A DNA stretch of 10,930 nucleotides from positions 1 through 10,930 of the forward strand of contig JABIQT010000147.1 in NCBI GenBank assembly GCA_018667995.1, in the 5' to 3' direction. Below, in pieces: positions 1-5,812 of the stretch. Position 1 is the first letter of the stretch. The number at the start of each line of letters is the position of its first letter. Under the pieces are notes generated by a model. It saw only the letters and a program-made list of their open reading frames with translations, was not told where the DNA came from and searched no databases. A program made the translations under genes and the position numbers. The stretch is from Candidatus Latescibacterota bacterium (GTDB lineage Bacteria > JAAXHH01 > JABIQT01).

Positions 1-200
1 TTCATCGTGAAATACGCGAAAAGAGCATGAAAACACGCATGCTTCTGCAGGTCCATGATGAACTGGTGTTCGACCTGCACCGATCGGAACATGATACGGC
101 CCCTGCAATGATTGAGGAGTGCATGCGCACTGCCTTGCCGATGAAGGTGCCGGTCGTGGTGGAAATGGGTATCGGGGAGAACTGGCTACAGGCGCACTAG
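1..200 (+). CDS. polA: DNA polymerase I, C-terminal end (partial)
   Basis: The gene enters from the left edge; the reading frame begins at position 3 and stops at TAG 198-200, leaving 65 residues. They contain the family A polymerase motif C, seen as LQVHDELVFD, whose VHDE residues are part of the palm active site. The ending GIGENWLQAH is also typical of bacterial Pol I. The enzyme fills gaps after base and nucleotide excision repair and removes Okazaki primers. The nuclease domains lie outside the window and cannot be assessed. No T-rich intrinsic terminator follows, but a strongly structured element sits at 339-441. The downstream genes encode base excision repair enzymes on the opposite strand, so they are functional neighbours but not an operon with polA. 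Confidence 0.95.
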   Translation, partial: HREIREKSMKTRMLLQVHDELVFDLHRSEHDTAPAMIEECMRTALPMKVPVVVEMGIGENWLQAH

Positions 201-338
201 TCTTTATTCGCCCGGCTATTCCGTGGCAATTATCTGTGGGGGACTTTATCGATTGGTCCGCGTCAATGTTTCGTCTCCGTGATGCGCATGTGAGGCCTGG
301 AATCCACGGGGCAGCAACAGGTCATTATTGACTCGAGA

Positions 339-441
339 TGATTATCGATGTATTTGTTTCCGCGAAAGGAAACGTGAACTGACAGTGCGGTCCGCACCAA
401 TATCAGGTTCGTGTTTGCCCGTCAGGCAATGTCGATAATCG
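339..441 (+). other. Nested, strongly structured intergenic element (possible RNA or small mobile repeat)
   Basis: This element lies between polA and the convergent ankyrin gene. GATTATCGA (340-348) is the exact inverse of TCGATAATC (432-440), and with G-T pairs the closing helix grows to 339-351/429-441. Inside it, 368-382 pairs with 403-419 over 15 base pairs with two single-base bulges (G407, G417), capped by GTGCG-GTC-CGCAC (385-397). Two competing hairpins are visible: GTTTCC/GGAAAC (356-373) and TTGCC/GGCAA (415-429). Five pairs would be G-U in a + strand transcript but A-C mismatches in the complement, so a + strand RNA after polA is the better reading. No T tract follows, so it is not a classical intrinsic terminator. 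I do not recognise an RNA family. Confidence 0.5.
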
Positions 442-486
442 ATTGCGTGGAAGCATTCTGTAGATGACCATGGCTACCAGGTCTGC

Positions 487-1305
487 TTACAGGTGTCTCC
501 TGAGTACTTCGGGTATGGCTTTGAGTTCCTTCTCCGTGGCATGATCCAGTGCGTTCTTTCCTGATGCATCCCTTGCATGCAAGTCGGCGCCGGCCGATAT
601 CAGGATTTCGGTAACGTCGGATGCGTCATTGTGCTGGGAGGCATTCATCATTAACGGGGTGAATCCGCAGAATTCGCCTTCTTTGGTGTTGCGGCTGTTC
701 ACGTCCGCACCGTACTCAAGCAGCATCCGAACGGTATCCGCCTCATGCTCGGATGCCCAGTGTAGAGGCTTACCCCCATACAGGCCCACCTCGTCCGCCT
801 CCACATCCGCACCACCTGCCAAAAGTGCCTTCACCACGTCAGCACTACCGTTGTGCGCGGCCCAGTGCAATGCGGTTTCGCCAACAGGGCCTCTCTGATG
901 GACTGCGAGCCTATCCCGTTTAGTGTGTTCGGTTACGATGTCAGTCCACCCGGAACGGGCTGCAAGTACGATATCTACACCGAGACCGTTGGTGAGTGCT
1001 GCTCGGTCTGGTATGTCCTTCAGGAAGTAGTCGCGGACCCCCACCTTGTCATTCCAGTGTGCAATAATAACAGGTGGATAATGGTAGGGGGTATGGGGAT
1101 AGATCTCCGCATCAAGCTTGTTGAGCAGCTTGACGATTTCCAATTGTCCATGTTTGGCCGCGCAGTGCATGGCCTGACGCTCATCCCAGGAATTTGGCGC
1201 CTTATTAACCACATCAGACAACCAGGGATCCACTTTCAAACGTTCGGTAGCTTCGGCCAGTAGGCCGGTTCGAATAGCTTGAAAGAATGGTTGAATGTCA
1301 GTCAT
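487..1305 (-). CDS. Ankyrin-repeat protein
   Basis: This is a 272-residue soluble protein without a signal peptide or membrane segment. Start ATG 1305 is chosen because GGGAGGA (1317-1311 on the minus strand) sits 5 bases ahead; the frame is open further upstream but lacks such a site. Ankyrin repeats are clear: an early one with QAMHCAAKHGQLEIVKLL, then in the C-terminal half GETALHWAAHNGSADVVKALL, GKPLHWASEHEADTVRMLL and GFTPLMMNAS...VTEILISAGADLHARD, and a degenerate last repeat with NALDHATEKE. The middle (about residues 70-130) is less regular. Ankyrin repeats bind proteins and have no catalytic role of their own. The gene begins 37 bases after the uracil-DNA glycosylase stop and is probably the last cistron of the xth-udg-ank transcript. 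A partner role for the repair enzymes is inference only. Confidence 0.85.
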   Translation of the reverse strand: MTDIQPFFQAIRTGLLAEATERLKVDPWLSDVVNKAPNSWDERQAMHCAAKHGQLEIVKLLNKLDAEIYPHTPYHYPPVIIAHWNDKVGVRDYFLKDIPDRAALTNGLGVDIVLAARSGWTDIVTEHTKRDRLAVHQRGPVGETALHWAAHNGSADVVKALLAGGADVEADEVGLYGGKPLHWASEHEADTVRMLLEYGADVNSRNTKEGEFCGFTPLMMNASQHNDASDVTEILISAGADLHARDASGKNALDHATEKELKAIPEVLRRHL

Positions 1306-1342
1306 GTCAGTCCTCCCGATGGGTATGATCGCGGTAATCCGC

Positions 1343-2014
1343 CTACGCCTTCGACAAGATGGCTGAAAACTGCCGCCGGAATTCCGTAGCGCCACCGCGA
1401 GCAGGATGCCGGACTTCCTTCGCCGGTATCCCGGCCTCCTCCAGTATGCCCTTGGCTGTCTTCCCCATGGCTATCACCGTTGCAATACTGTGCTGCCTCA
1501 ATAAGACGTCGAGGACTCGGCCACCCTCCTCTACTTCCTGCCGGGAGGGTTTCCGGTTGGTGAGGGGGCCTCCACGAGGATCATAAGGGTGCCAGGGGAA
1601 GGCATTCCAGAATATGATGTCAGAGGTGTCGATTCTTGAATCGATGACCTGGGGCCATACGATGGAGGCGGTGGGCTCTGTGTATCCGTCCAGCTTGGCG
1701 TCGGTCCTACTGGTGCGTACGCCTGGTGTCTCTCCCAGCACATGCCGCGGGAGAATACCCCGATCGGCGAGTTTGCCGAGAATGATGCGCTCCGATGTCA
1801 TTGCTATTCCGGTGAAACGCCCGCCTTGAAAGCCGAGTGCTTCCCCCAAAAGCAGAAATCGGGCCCCTTTGCGCATGGACAAGTAACGTGCCAGCTGTCG
1901 TCTTCGTATCGCAGGGGATTCTGCAGACGCATCGAAGTCCTTGTCCCACTCATACCAGGGATTCGTTACGCCCTCGGAAGATTCACGTTTTAGATAATTG
2001 GTAAAGGAACTCAT
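1343..2014 (-). CDS. Uracil-DNA glycosylase superfamily protein
   Basis: This 223-residue protein likely removes uracil, or a related damaged base, from DNA, leaving an abasic site. Motif 1 is GEALG (57-61), continuing as GGRFTGIAMTSE, like the GE[AG]PG plus FTG...TSE arrangement of UDG superfamily members. NAFPWHP (137-143) supplies the conserved Asn/Pro segment, and HPARGG (203-208) is the DNA-intercalation motif with its histidine. There are no cysteines, so it is not an iron-sulfur family 4 or 5 enzyme. It is longer than most Ung-type cores at the N-terminus but not fused to anything. Start ATG 2014 follows a modest GGGAA site; an upstream extension to 2110 would overlap xth. It starts 29 bases after the xth stop, so the two are probably cotranscribed. 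The exact UDG family and base specificity cannot be fixed by eye. Confidence 0.85.
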   Translation of the reverse strand: MSSFTNYLKRESSEGVTNPWYEWDKDFDASAESPAIRRRQLARYLSMRKGARFLLLGEALGFQGGRFTGIAMTSERIILGKLADRGILPRHVLGETPGVRTSRTDAKLDGYTEPTASIVWPQVIDSRIDTSDIIFWNAFPWHPYDPRGGPLTNRKPSRQEVEEGGRVLDVLLRQHSIATVIAMGKTAKGILEEAGIPAKEVRHPARGGATEFRRQFSAILSKA

Positions 2015-2043
2015 GGTAGATTCCCGGCAGTGCCTTGTTGCGA

Positions 2044-2820
2044 TCAGTCCGTATTGACCTCTATGCTGATTGGACAGTGATCCGAACCCAGGACATCCGC
2101 ATTCACCCATGCCTTTGACACATTGGGCGCCAGATCGTCGGTGACATAGAAATAGTCAATCCGCCATCCTACATTGCGGTCTCTTGCTCGCGTCTTCATG
2201 TCCCAGTATGTATAGATATCAGGTTCCTGGGTATGTTGGCGGAGCACGTCCACATATCCCTTCTCGATGATCTTGTCTATCCAGGCCCGTTCTATAGGTA
2301 GAAACCCCGATATCTTCGAATTTCCCGCCGGGCGCGCGAGATCGATCTCTTTATGGGCCGTATTCACGTCGCCACAGATGATGATGCGCTTTCCGCTCTT
2401 GCGCAAAGACTCCCACTGCTCCAGGATGGCCTCATAGAAATCCATCTTATAGTCCAGTCGCTCCTTGTTCTTCTTGCCATTCGGGAAGTATACGTTGAAG
2501 AGCGTAAACTCCGGGTACTCGACAATCATCGTTCGACCCTCAGACACAAATCTGCCATCGGCAAATGAGTCCGTAATGCTAACCGGCTCATGGCGGGTAT
2601 AGAGCCCTACGCCGCTGTACCCTTTCTTCTCTGCCGAAACCCAGCTGCTTTGGTAACCCTCCAACTGGGTAATGTCCGAGCCCAGCTGTTCTTCCTGAGC
2701 CTTCGTCTCCTGAATGCAGAGTACATCTGGCTTCTCCTCTGCTACCCACTCGGCGAAGCCCTTCTTTGCGATAGCGCGAACCCCATTTACATTCCAACTG
2801 ATCAGCTTCCACTTTGCCAT
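2044..2820 (-). CDS. xth: Exodeoxyribonuclease III / AP endonuclease
   Basis: This 258-residue protein has the full length of the ExoIII/ExoA family (endonuclease/exonuclease/phosphatase fold). It cuts DNA 5' of abasic sites and carries 3'-end cleaning activities, with Mg2+. Visible catalytic elements in order: WNVNG (9-13), QETK with metal-binding Glu38, VYFPNG (110-115) with the catalytic Tyr111, GDVN (150-153) with Asp151 and Asn153, GWRIDY (218-223), and SDH (246-248). All key residues are present, so it should be active. Start ATG 2820 is preceded by AAGGAGAGATAG, a strong SD. A perfect 15-base palindrome lies just upstream of that SD. It leads a probable operon with the uracil-DNA glycosylase, whose product is exactly the abasic substrate this enzyme cuts. 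Confidence 0.95.
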   Translation of the reverse strand: MAKWKLISWNVNGVRAIAKKGFAEWVAEEKPDVLCIQETKAQEEQLGSDITQLEGYQSSWVSAEKKGYSGVGLYTRHEPVSITDSFADGRFVSEGRTMIVEYPEFTLFNVYFPNGKKNKERLDYKMDFYEAILEQWESLRKSGKRIIICGDVNTAHKEIDLARPAGNSKISGFLPIERAWIDKIIEKGYVDVLRQHTQEPDIYTYWDMKTRARDRNVGWRIDYFYVTDDLAPNVSKAWVNADVLGSDHCPISIEVNTD

Positions 2821-2831
2821 CTATCTCTCCT

Positions 2832-2846
2832 TATGTTGACAACATA
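2832..2846. promoter_or_regulatory. Operator-like palindrome before xth
   Basis: TATGTTG-A-CAACATA is a perfect inverted repeat with 7-base arms and a single central base. It ends a few bases upstream of the xth SD. Its size and position suit binding by a dimeric helix-turn-helix repressor. It matches none of the well-known LexA boxes that I can recall. I could not place a convincing -35/-10 pair here, so whether it overlaps a promoter is unknown. Confidence 0.45.
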
Positions 2847-2888
2847 TCCAATAGAATGAATCGTGCTGAAGTCATCTTTCTCAATAAC

Positions 2889-2923
2889 ACTGGACGATCG
2901 TAAGATCGGATCTCTGGACCAGT
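2889..2923. other. Small dyad structure between xth and the LRR gene
   Basis: ACTGG (2889-2893) and CCAGT (2919-2923) enclose a perfect CGATC-GTAA-GATCG hairpin (2895-2908), whose loop fits the stable GNRA class on the + strand. GGGGT (2925-2929) and ACCCC (2940-2944) form another short dyad next to it. It may belong to the xth upstream region; no function is recognised. Confidence 0.25.
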
Positions 2924-2980
2924 AGGGGTAGACTCAATCACCCCAAAGCTCCCCAGGTCGAACGGACGAGTCCTCTGTGG

Positions 2981-3003
2981 GCCGACGCTTTGCCTGCGTC
3001 GGC
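2981..3003 (-). terminator. GC-rich hairpin after the LRR gene (no U tract)
   Basis: GCCGACGC (2981-2988) and GCGTCGGC (2996-3003) form a perfect 8-base-pair stem with a 7-base loop, 8 bases past the stop codon of the leftward LRR gene. Outer GTCC/GGAC (2970-2973, 3004-3007) could add a second short helix. The position fits a transcription terminator or mRNA 3' end, but no T run follows on the minus strand, so it is not a textbook intrinsic terminator. Confidence 0.45.
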
Positions 3004-3011
3004 GGACCTCT

Positions 3012-3596
3012 TCACTTAGTCCTGACCTGGCAATTCGGATGGCCCTGCTTAAATTGCGTCACAGCCGTCTCGGAGATCTCGCAACCCCAGATATCGAGGT
3101 ATTGCAGCCTCTCCATGTCTGACATCTTCTCAAGGGTGGAATCAGTTATGCGTGTCCAATGCATTCCAAGGTGCACCAGGTTCGCAATGTCGTTGATCCG
3201 AGCCAGTCCGACATCAGTGATCGCCCCGTTGTTCTGGATATCCAGCCACTCTAGACCTGACAGATGCGTCAGATGAACCAACTGGGAATCATCTGCGAAT
3301 GTGTTTCCGAGCCAGATCGCGTCCAGATCGTCCGCCGCAAGTCTTCTGAGAAACGAGAGATCCCGACCGGCTTCCGGCTGAATTTCGAGAAGAACAGTAA
3401 CTTCGGCGGAGACCGCTATCTCACCTTTAGCTGCCCCTATAATGTCCCAGCCAGGATTATCCGTATCTTCCAATATGCCGCCTTCCTTCTTGAACCGCCC
3501 GTGGAATTCATAGGGGTACGGTCCGGTACGGCCGTGTAGGCAACCCACAGAAGCATCGTCGGGAAAGGCGAGTACTCTGGTATTGGCATCATTCAT
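3012..3596 (-). CDS. Small leucine-rich-repeat protein
   Basis: This is a 194-residue soluble protein with no signal peptide. Its C-terminal half carries leucine-rich repeats of about 24 residues: LVHLTHLSGLEWLDIQNN, ITDVGLARINDIANLVHLGM and ITDSTLEKMSDMERLQYLDI, ending in GCEISETAVTQFKQGHPNC. The recurring ITD(V/S) plus final PNC pattern resembles short bacterial LRR proteins. The N-terminal half (about 1-85) is not recognised. Start ATG 3596 follows GAGGA on the minus strand. It begins 27 bases after the DUF72 stop, so the two are likely cotranscribed. LRRs bind proteins; no partner or enzymatic role can be named. The hairpin at 2981-3003 probably ends this transcript. Confidence 0.75.
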   Translation of the reverse strand: MNDANTRVLAFPDDASVGCLHGRTGPYPYEFHGRFKKEGGILEDTDNPGWDIIGAAKGEIAVSAEVTVLLEIQPEAGRDLSFLRRLAADDLDAIWLGNTFADDSQLVHLTHLSGLEWLDIQNNGAITDVGLARINDIANLVHLGMHWTRITDSTLEKMSDMERLQYLDIWGCEISETAVTQFKQGHPNCQVRTK

Positions 3597-3623
3597 CGAT
3601 CATCCTCATTCCAGCCAACTCAG

Positions 3624-4490
3624 CTAAAACAGGGAAAGCTGTTCCGACTCATTGACGTGTCCCGGCCAGTCCGGTAGCGCCTCTATGTCTGGTTCCAGGT
3701 GACGGAGTAAATCATGGAATAAGCGGACGAGATTTGGAGCATAGTGGTCATTAGGCATATGGGCGAAGAAGAACGGCGTTGCACCCTCACGAATCCATTG
3801 GGAGAAGCACTGCGCCCACGCCCCCAGGGATTCTCTGTTTGAATCGACCTCGGGATCTCCGATATACCGAATGATCGGATACCGACCGGTCCTTTTGGCT
3901 GGTATTGGAAGATTCGGTTTTTTCTGTTTAGCCAGGCGTACTTCTTCACCAGTTTCGGGTGCCGCATGCAGTGTTCTTGCATCGAGTATTACCCGATCGA
4001 TTCCAAATTCTATAAGAAGTTCCGTCAAAGTTACGGCATGTGGTCGGTCCTCAAAATAATCAAGATGTCGGCATTCTACCGCATATCTGAAGTCTCCTGG
4101 CAACTTGGCAAGGAAGGTCGACAGGAGGTCCATCTGGTTGCCGGAGAGGGAAGGCGGAAGCTGAAGCATGACTGGTCCCACCAGCTGCCCCAATGGGGCG
4201 ATGGTCTCCAGAAACTCCCCCACCTGTCGGTCCACGTCATTCAATCTCTGATCATGACTGATCAGACGAGGGAACTTGAAGCAGAATCTGAAATCGGGAC
4301 CGACCGCGTCACGCCATCGATTGATGGTCTCACTGCTTGGTACACCATAGAACGTGGTGTTTCCTTCCACAGCATTGAAGATGCCTGCATATTCGTGGAG
4401 GTAGTCGCCGGTTCGTATGCCTCGCCTAAACAGCATTCCGACCCAATCTTTGCGGCCCCACACGGGGCAACCAGCATAGTATTTAGGCAT
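3624..4490 (-). CDS. DUF72 (YecE-like) family protein with C-terminal clamp-binding-like motif
   Basis: This 288-residue protein is full length for the DUF72 family, predicted to adopt a TIM-barrel-like fold; its biochemical role is not established as far as I know. Family hallmarks seen: VEGNTTFYGVP (41-51), FKFPRLISHD (71-80), LQLPPS (109-114), VECRH (138-142) and FFAHMPNDHYAPN (241-253). The last residues are EQLSLF: QLSLF fits the consensus QL[SD]LF by which polymerases and repair proteins bind the beta sliding clamp, and it follows a region rich in charged and proline residues that could be flexible. Start ATG 4490 has a weak GGTGA ahead of it. An LRR gene follows after 27 bases. Annotation as DUF72 is secure; clamp binding is a hypothesis. 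Confidence 0.92.
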   Translation of the reverse strand: MPKYYAGCPVWGRKDWVGMLFRRGIRTGDYLHEYAGIFNAVEGNTTFYGVPSSETINRWRDAVGPDFRFCFKFPRLISHDQRLNDVDRQVGEFLETIAPLGQLVGPVMLQLPPSLSGNQMDLLSTFLAKLPGDFRYAVECRHLDYFEDRPHAVTLTELLIEFGIDRVILDARTLHAAPETGEEVRLAKQKKPNLPIPAKRTGRYPIIRYIGDPEVDSNRESLGAWAQCFSQWIREGATPFFFAHMPNDHYAPNLVRLFHDLLRHLEPDIEALPDWPGHVNESEQLSLF

Positions 4491-4530
4491 TCAGGTCACC
4501 ACGGGTTCTCAGTCTCAGTAGTTAGAGAAA

Positions 4531-4548
4531 GATCGTCTACCGACGATC
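4531..4548 (-). promoter_or_regulatory. Hairpin in the DUF72 leader
   Basis: GATCGTC (4531-4537) and GACGATC (4542-4548) form a perfect 7-base-pair stem with a 4-base loop, about 40 bases ahead of the DUF72 start. Read on the minus strand it is followed directly by TTTCTCT, so an attenuator-like role is conceivable. As DNA it could equally be an operator. Confidence 0.35.
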
Positions 4549-4764
4549 CCAGTAACAGACGTCATACCCGGCATCTATCCATAGGCTGACCCGCCGTATC
4601 CCAAGAATGACAATAGACAGCGTACGGCGTCCTTCTGATGAGAGGTCTACCTCAATATGATCTACAAGATATGACCGTGAATATAGCCCGGACGCCTACG
4701 GTGTCAAGCCTACTGAATCCGTGCTGTCGGTACTGACTGGTGGGGTCCTATCTTATGAAAAGAC

Positions 4765-4793
4765 TTGATTTACGCCGCATAGGCAACTTTAAT
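4765..4793 (+). promoter_or_regulatory. Sigma-70-type promoter for the GIY-YIG nuclease gene
   Basis: TTGATT (4765-4770, 4 of 6 to TTGACA) and TTTAAT (4788-4793, 5 of 6 to TATAAT) are separated by exactly 17 bases. The expected transcript start, near 4800, lies downstream of the possible GTG start at 4795, which favours ATG 4855 as the true start codon. Confidence 0.5.
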
Positions 4794-4854
4794 AGTGGCA
4801 TCATATTTAACATGCAGGAAGATCGATGTCGTAGCTATTCCCGGGCTGCCATTT

Positions 4855-5712
4855 ATGAACTCGACTGAGACTGGAACAAAGCGGATTCGCCTGTTCGATC
4901 GGAAATTCGGAGAGAACCTGATTATAGATCTACCTCAGGTTCCTGCCGTTTACCTGTTCAAGGACAAATCGGACACGATTATGTACGTGGGTAAGGCTAA
5001 GAACATCCGCCGAAGGCTACAGCAGTATCGCAATGCATCGCGGCGAAAGATCCACCGTAAGATGAGGGGCCTTGTTCGGGATGCGAGTTCTCTTGAAGTC
5101 AGGATACAGAACTCGGAGCGTGAGGCTCTCCTGCTTGAGAATCAACTTATCCGGGAGCTTCATCCGCCATACAATGTGGACGGCACCTATGGTTTTCTCT
5201 ATCCCGCTATCGGGATCCATGCAACGGATCGCCAAGCCTTGCTTTGTTTCACCACAGATATAGATGCCTGGTCAGATCTAAATCTCCGTTGGTATGGTGT
5301 ATTCCGCTCAAGGATCCGGGCACAGGCGGCCTTCCGTGCCCTGGTGTATCTTCTTGGATTGGTGGGCCATTTGGAGCGTGTCGCTCACTTGCCGCCACAC
5401 GCGCGGATTCGTGGATCCCGTCTCACAGGTTTTCGCCGCCTGTCGCCAGATCTGATAGTCGCGCTTGAGAGGTATCTGTCCGGGGATGAGAATGACGTGC
5501 TGGTTCCCCTGGCCCGTGATCTGCTTGAGAAACCGAGGGCCAGACGGGACGCTTCTGAGGTTCAGGAGAATCTGAGGCTCCTGCTCGCCTTTCACAGAAA
5601 GGATCTGGTACCCCTGAGAAAGGCGCTGGTCTTCGCCGACATGTCCGGGGCCTATGTTTCCCAGGAACATCGTGATTCTATTTTTCTCGCATCCGATTCC
5701 AGGTATGAGTAG
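4855..5712 (+). CDS. GIY-YIG nuclease, UvrC/Cho-like
   Basis: This 285-residue protein is related to the N-terminal part of UvrC and to Cho, which make the 3' incision in nucleotide excision repair. The GIY-YIG elements are in order: VYLF (32-35), YVGK (44-47), Arg52 in NIRRRL, Glu95 in ALLLENQLI and YN (106-107), so the nuclease core looks intact. The rest follows the UvrC plan, including a helical segment with LERYLSGDENDVL, but the four-cysteine iron-sulfur cluster of UvrC is absent. There is no C-terminal RNase H-like or HhH domain. ATG 4855 is preferred because the promoter at 4765-4793 would start transcription past the alternative GTG 4795, though neither has a strong SD. It resembles Cho in length (295 residues in E. 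coli). It may be a stand-alone incision enzyme or a different GIY-YIG nuclease. Confidence 0.8.
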   Translation: MNSTETGTKRIRLFDRKFGENLIIDLPQVPAVYLFKDKSDTIMYVGKAKNIRRRLQQYRNASRRKIHRKMRGLVRDASSLEVRIQNSEREALLLENQLIRELHPPYNVDGTYGFLYPAIGIHATDRQALLCFTTDIDAWSDLNLRWYGVFRSRIRAQAAFRALVYLLGLVGHLERVAHLPPHARIRGSRLTGFRRLSPDLIVALERYLSGDENDVLVPLARDLLEKPRARRDASEVQENLRLLLAFHRKDLVPLRKALVFADMSGAYVSQEHRDSIFLASDSRYE

Positions 5713-5771
5713 ACAGGACGAAAGTTACAGGACCATCTGCCGTGTCAATTGACTGTGTAGGGCATTCATAA

Positions 5772-5795
5772 AACGTTGGGCAACTGTCGAACGTT
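5772..5795. other. AACGTT inverted repeat in the SRBCC gene leader
   Basis: AACGTT (5772-5777) recurs at 5790-5795. As the hexamer is self-complementary, the pair also forms a 6-base-pair hairpin with a 12-base loop, ending 4 bases before the SD GAGGAG (5800-5805). It could be an operator or affect ribosome access; it may also be chance. Confidence 0.25.
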
Positions 5796-5812
5796 CATAG
5801 AGGAGCATTTCA

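Larger units (their letters stand above)
4491..4854. other. Divergent intergenic region with several inverted repeats
   Basis: This region separates the leftward DUF72 gene from the rightward GIY-YIG nuclease gene. It holds a perfect 7-base-pair hairpin (4531-4548), an inverted repeat CGCCGTA/TACGGCG (4592-4598, 4623-4629), a related arm GGACGCC (4690-4696) that pairs with GGCGTCC (4626-4632), and a good promoter at 4765-4793. I see no protein-coding gene: reading frames here merely extend from the antisense strand of DUF72. Confidence 0.5.

Noticed and set aside
853-1263. Open frame of 136 codons on the + strand
   Set aside because: It lies antisense to the ankyrin-repeat gene, whose repeats are unmistakable; no SD or motif supports it.
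487-2820. Toxin-antitoxin or effector role for the ankyrin gene
   Set aside because: No secretion signal, no toxin domain and no paired small gene; its place behind two repair genes argues against it.
3966-4589. Open frame of 207 codons on the + strand
   Set aside because: It lies antisense to the clearly conserved DUF72 gene and shows no protein motif or SD.
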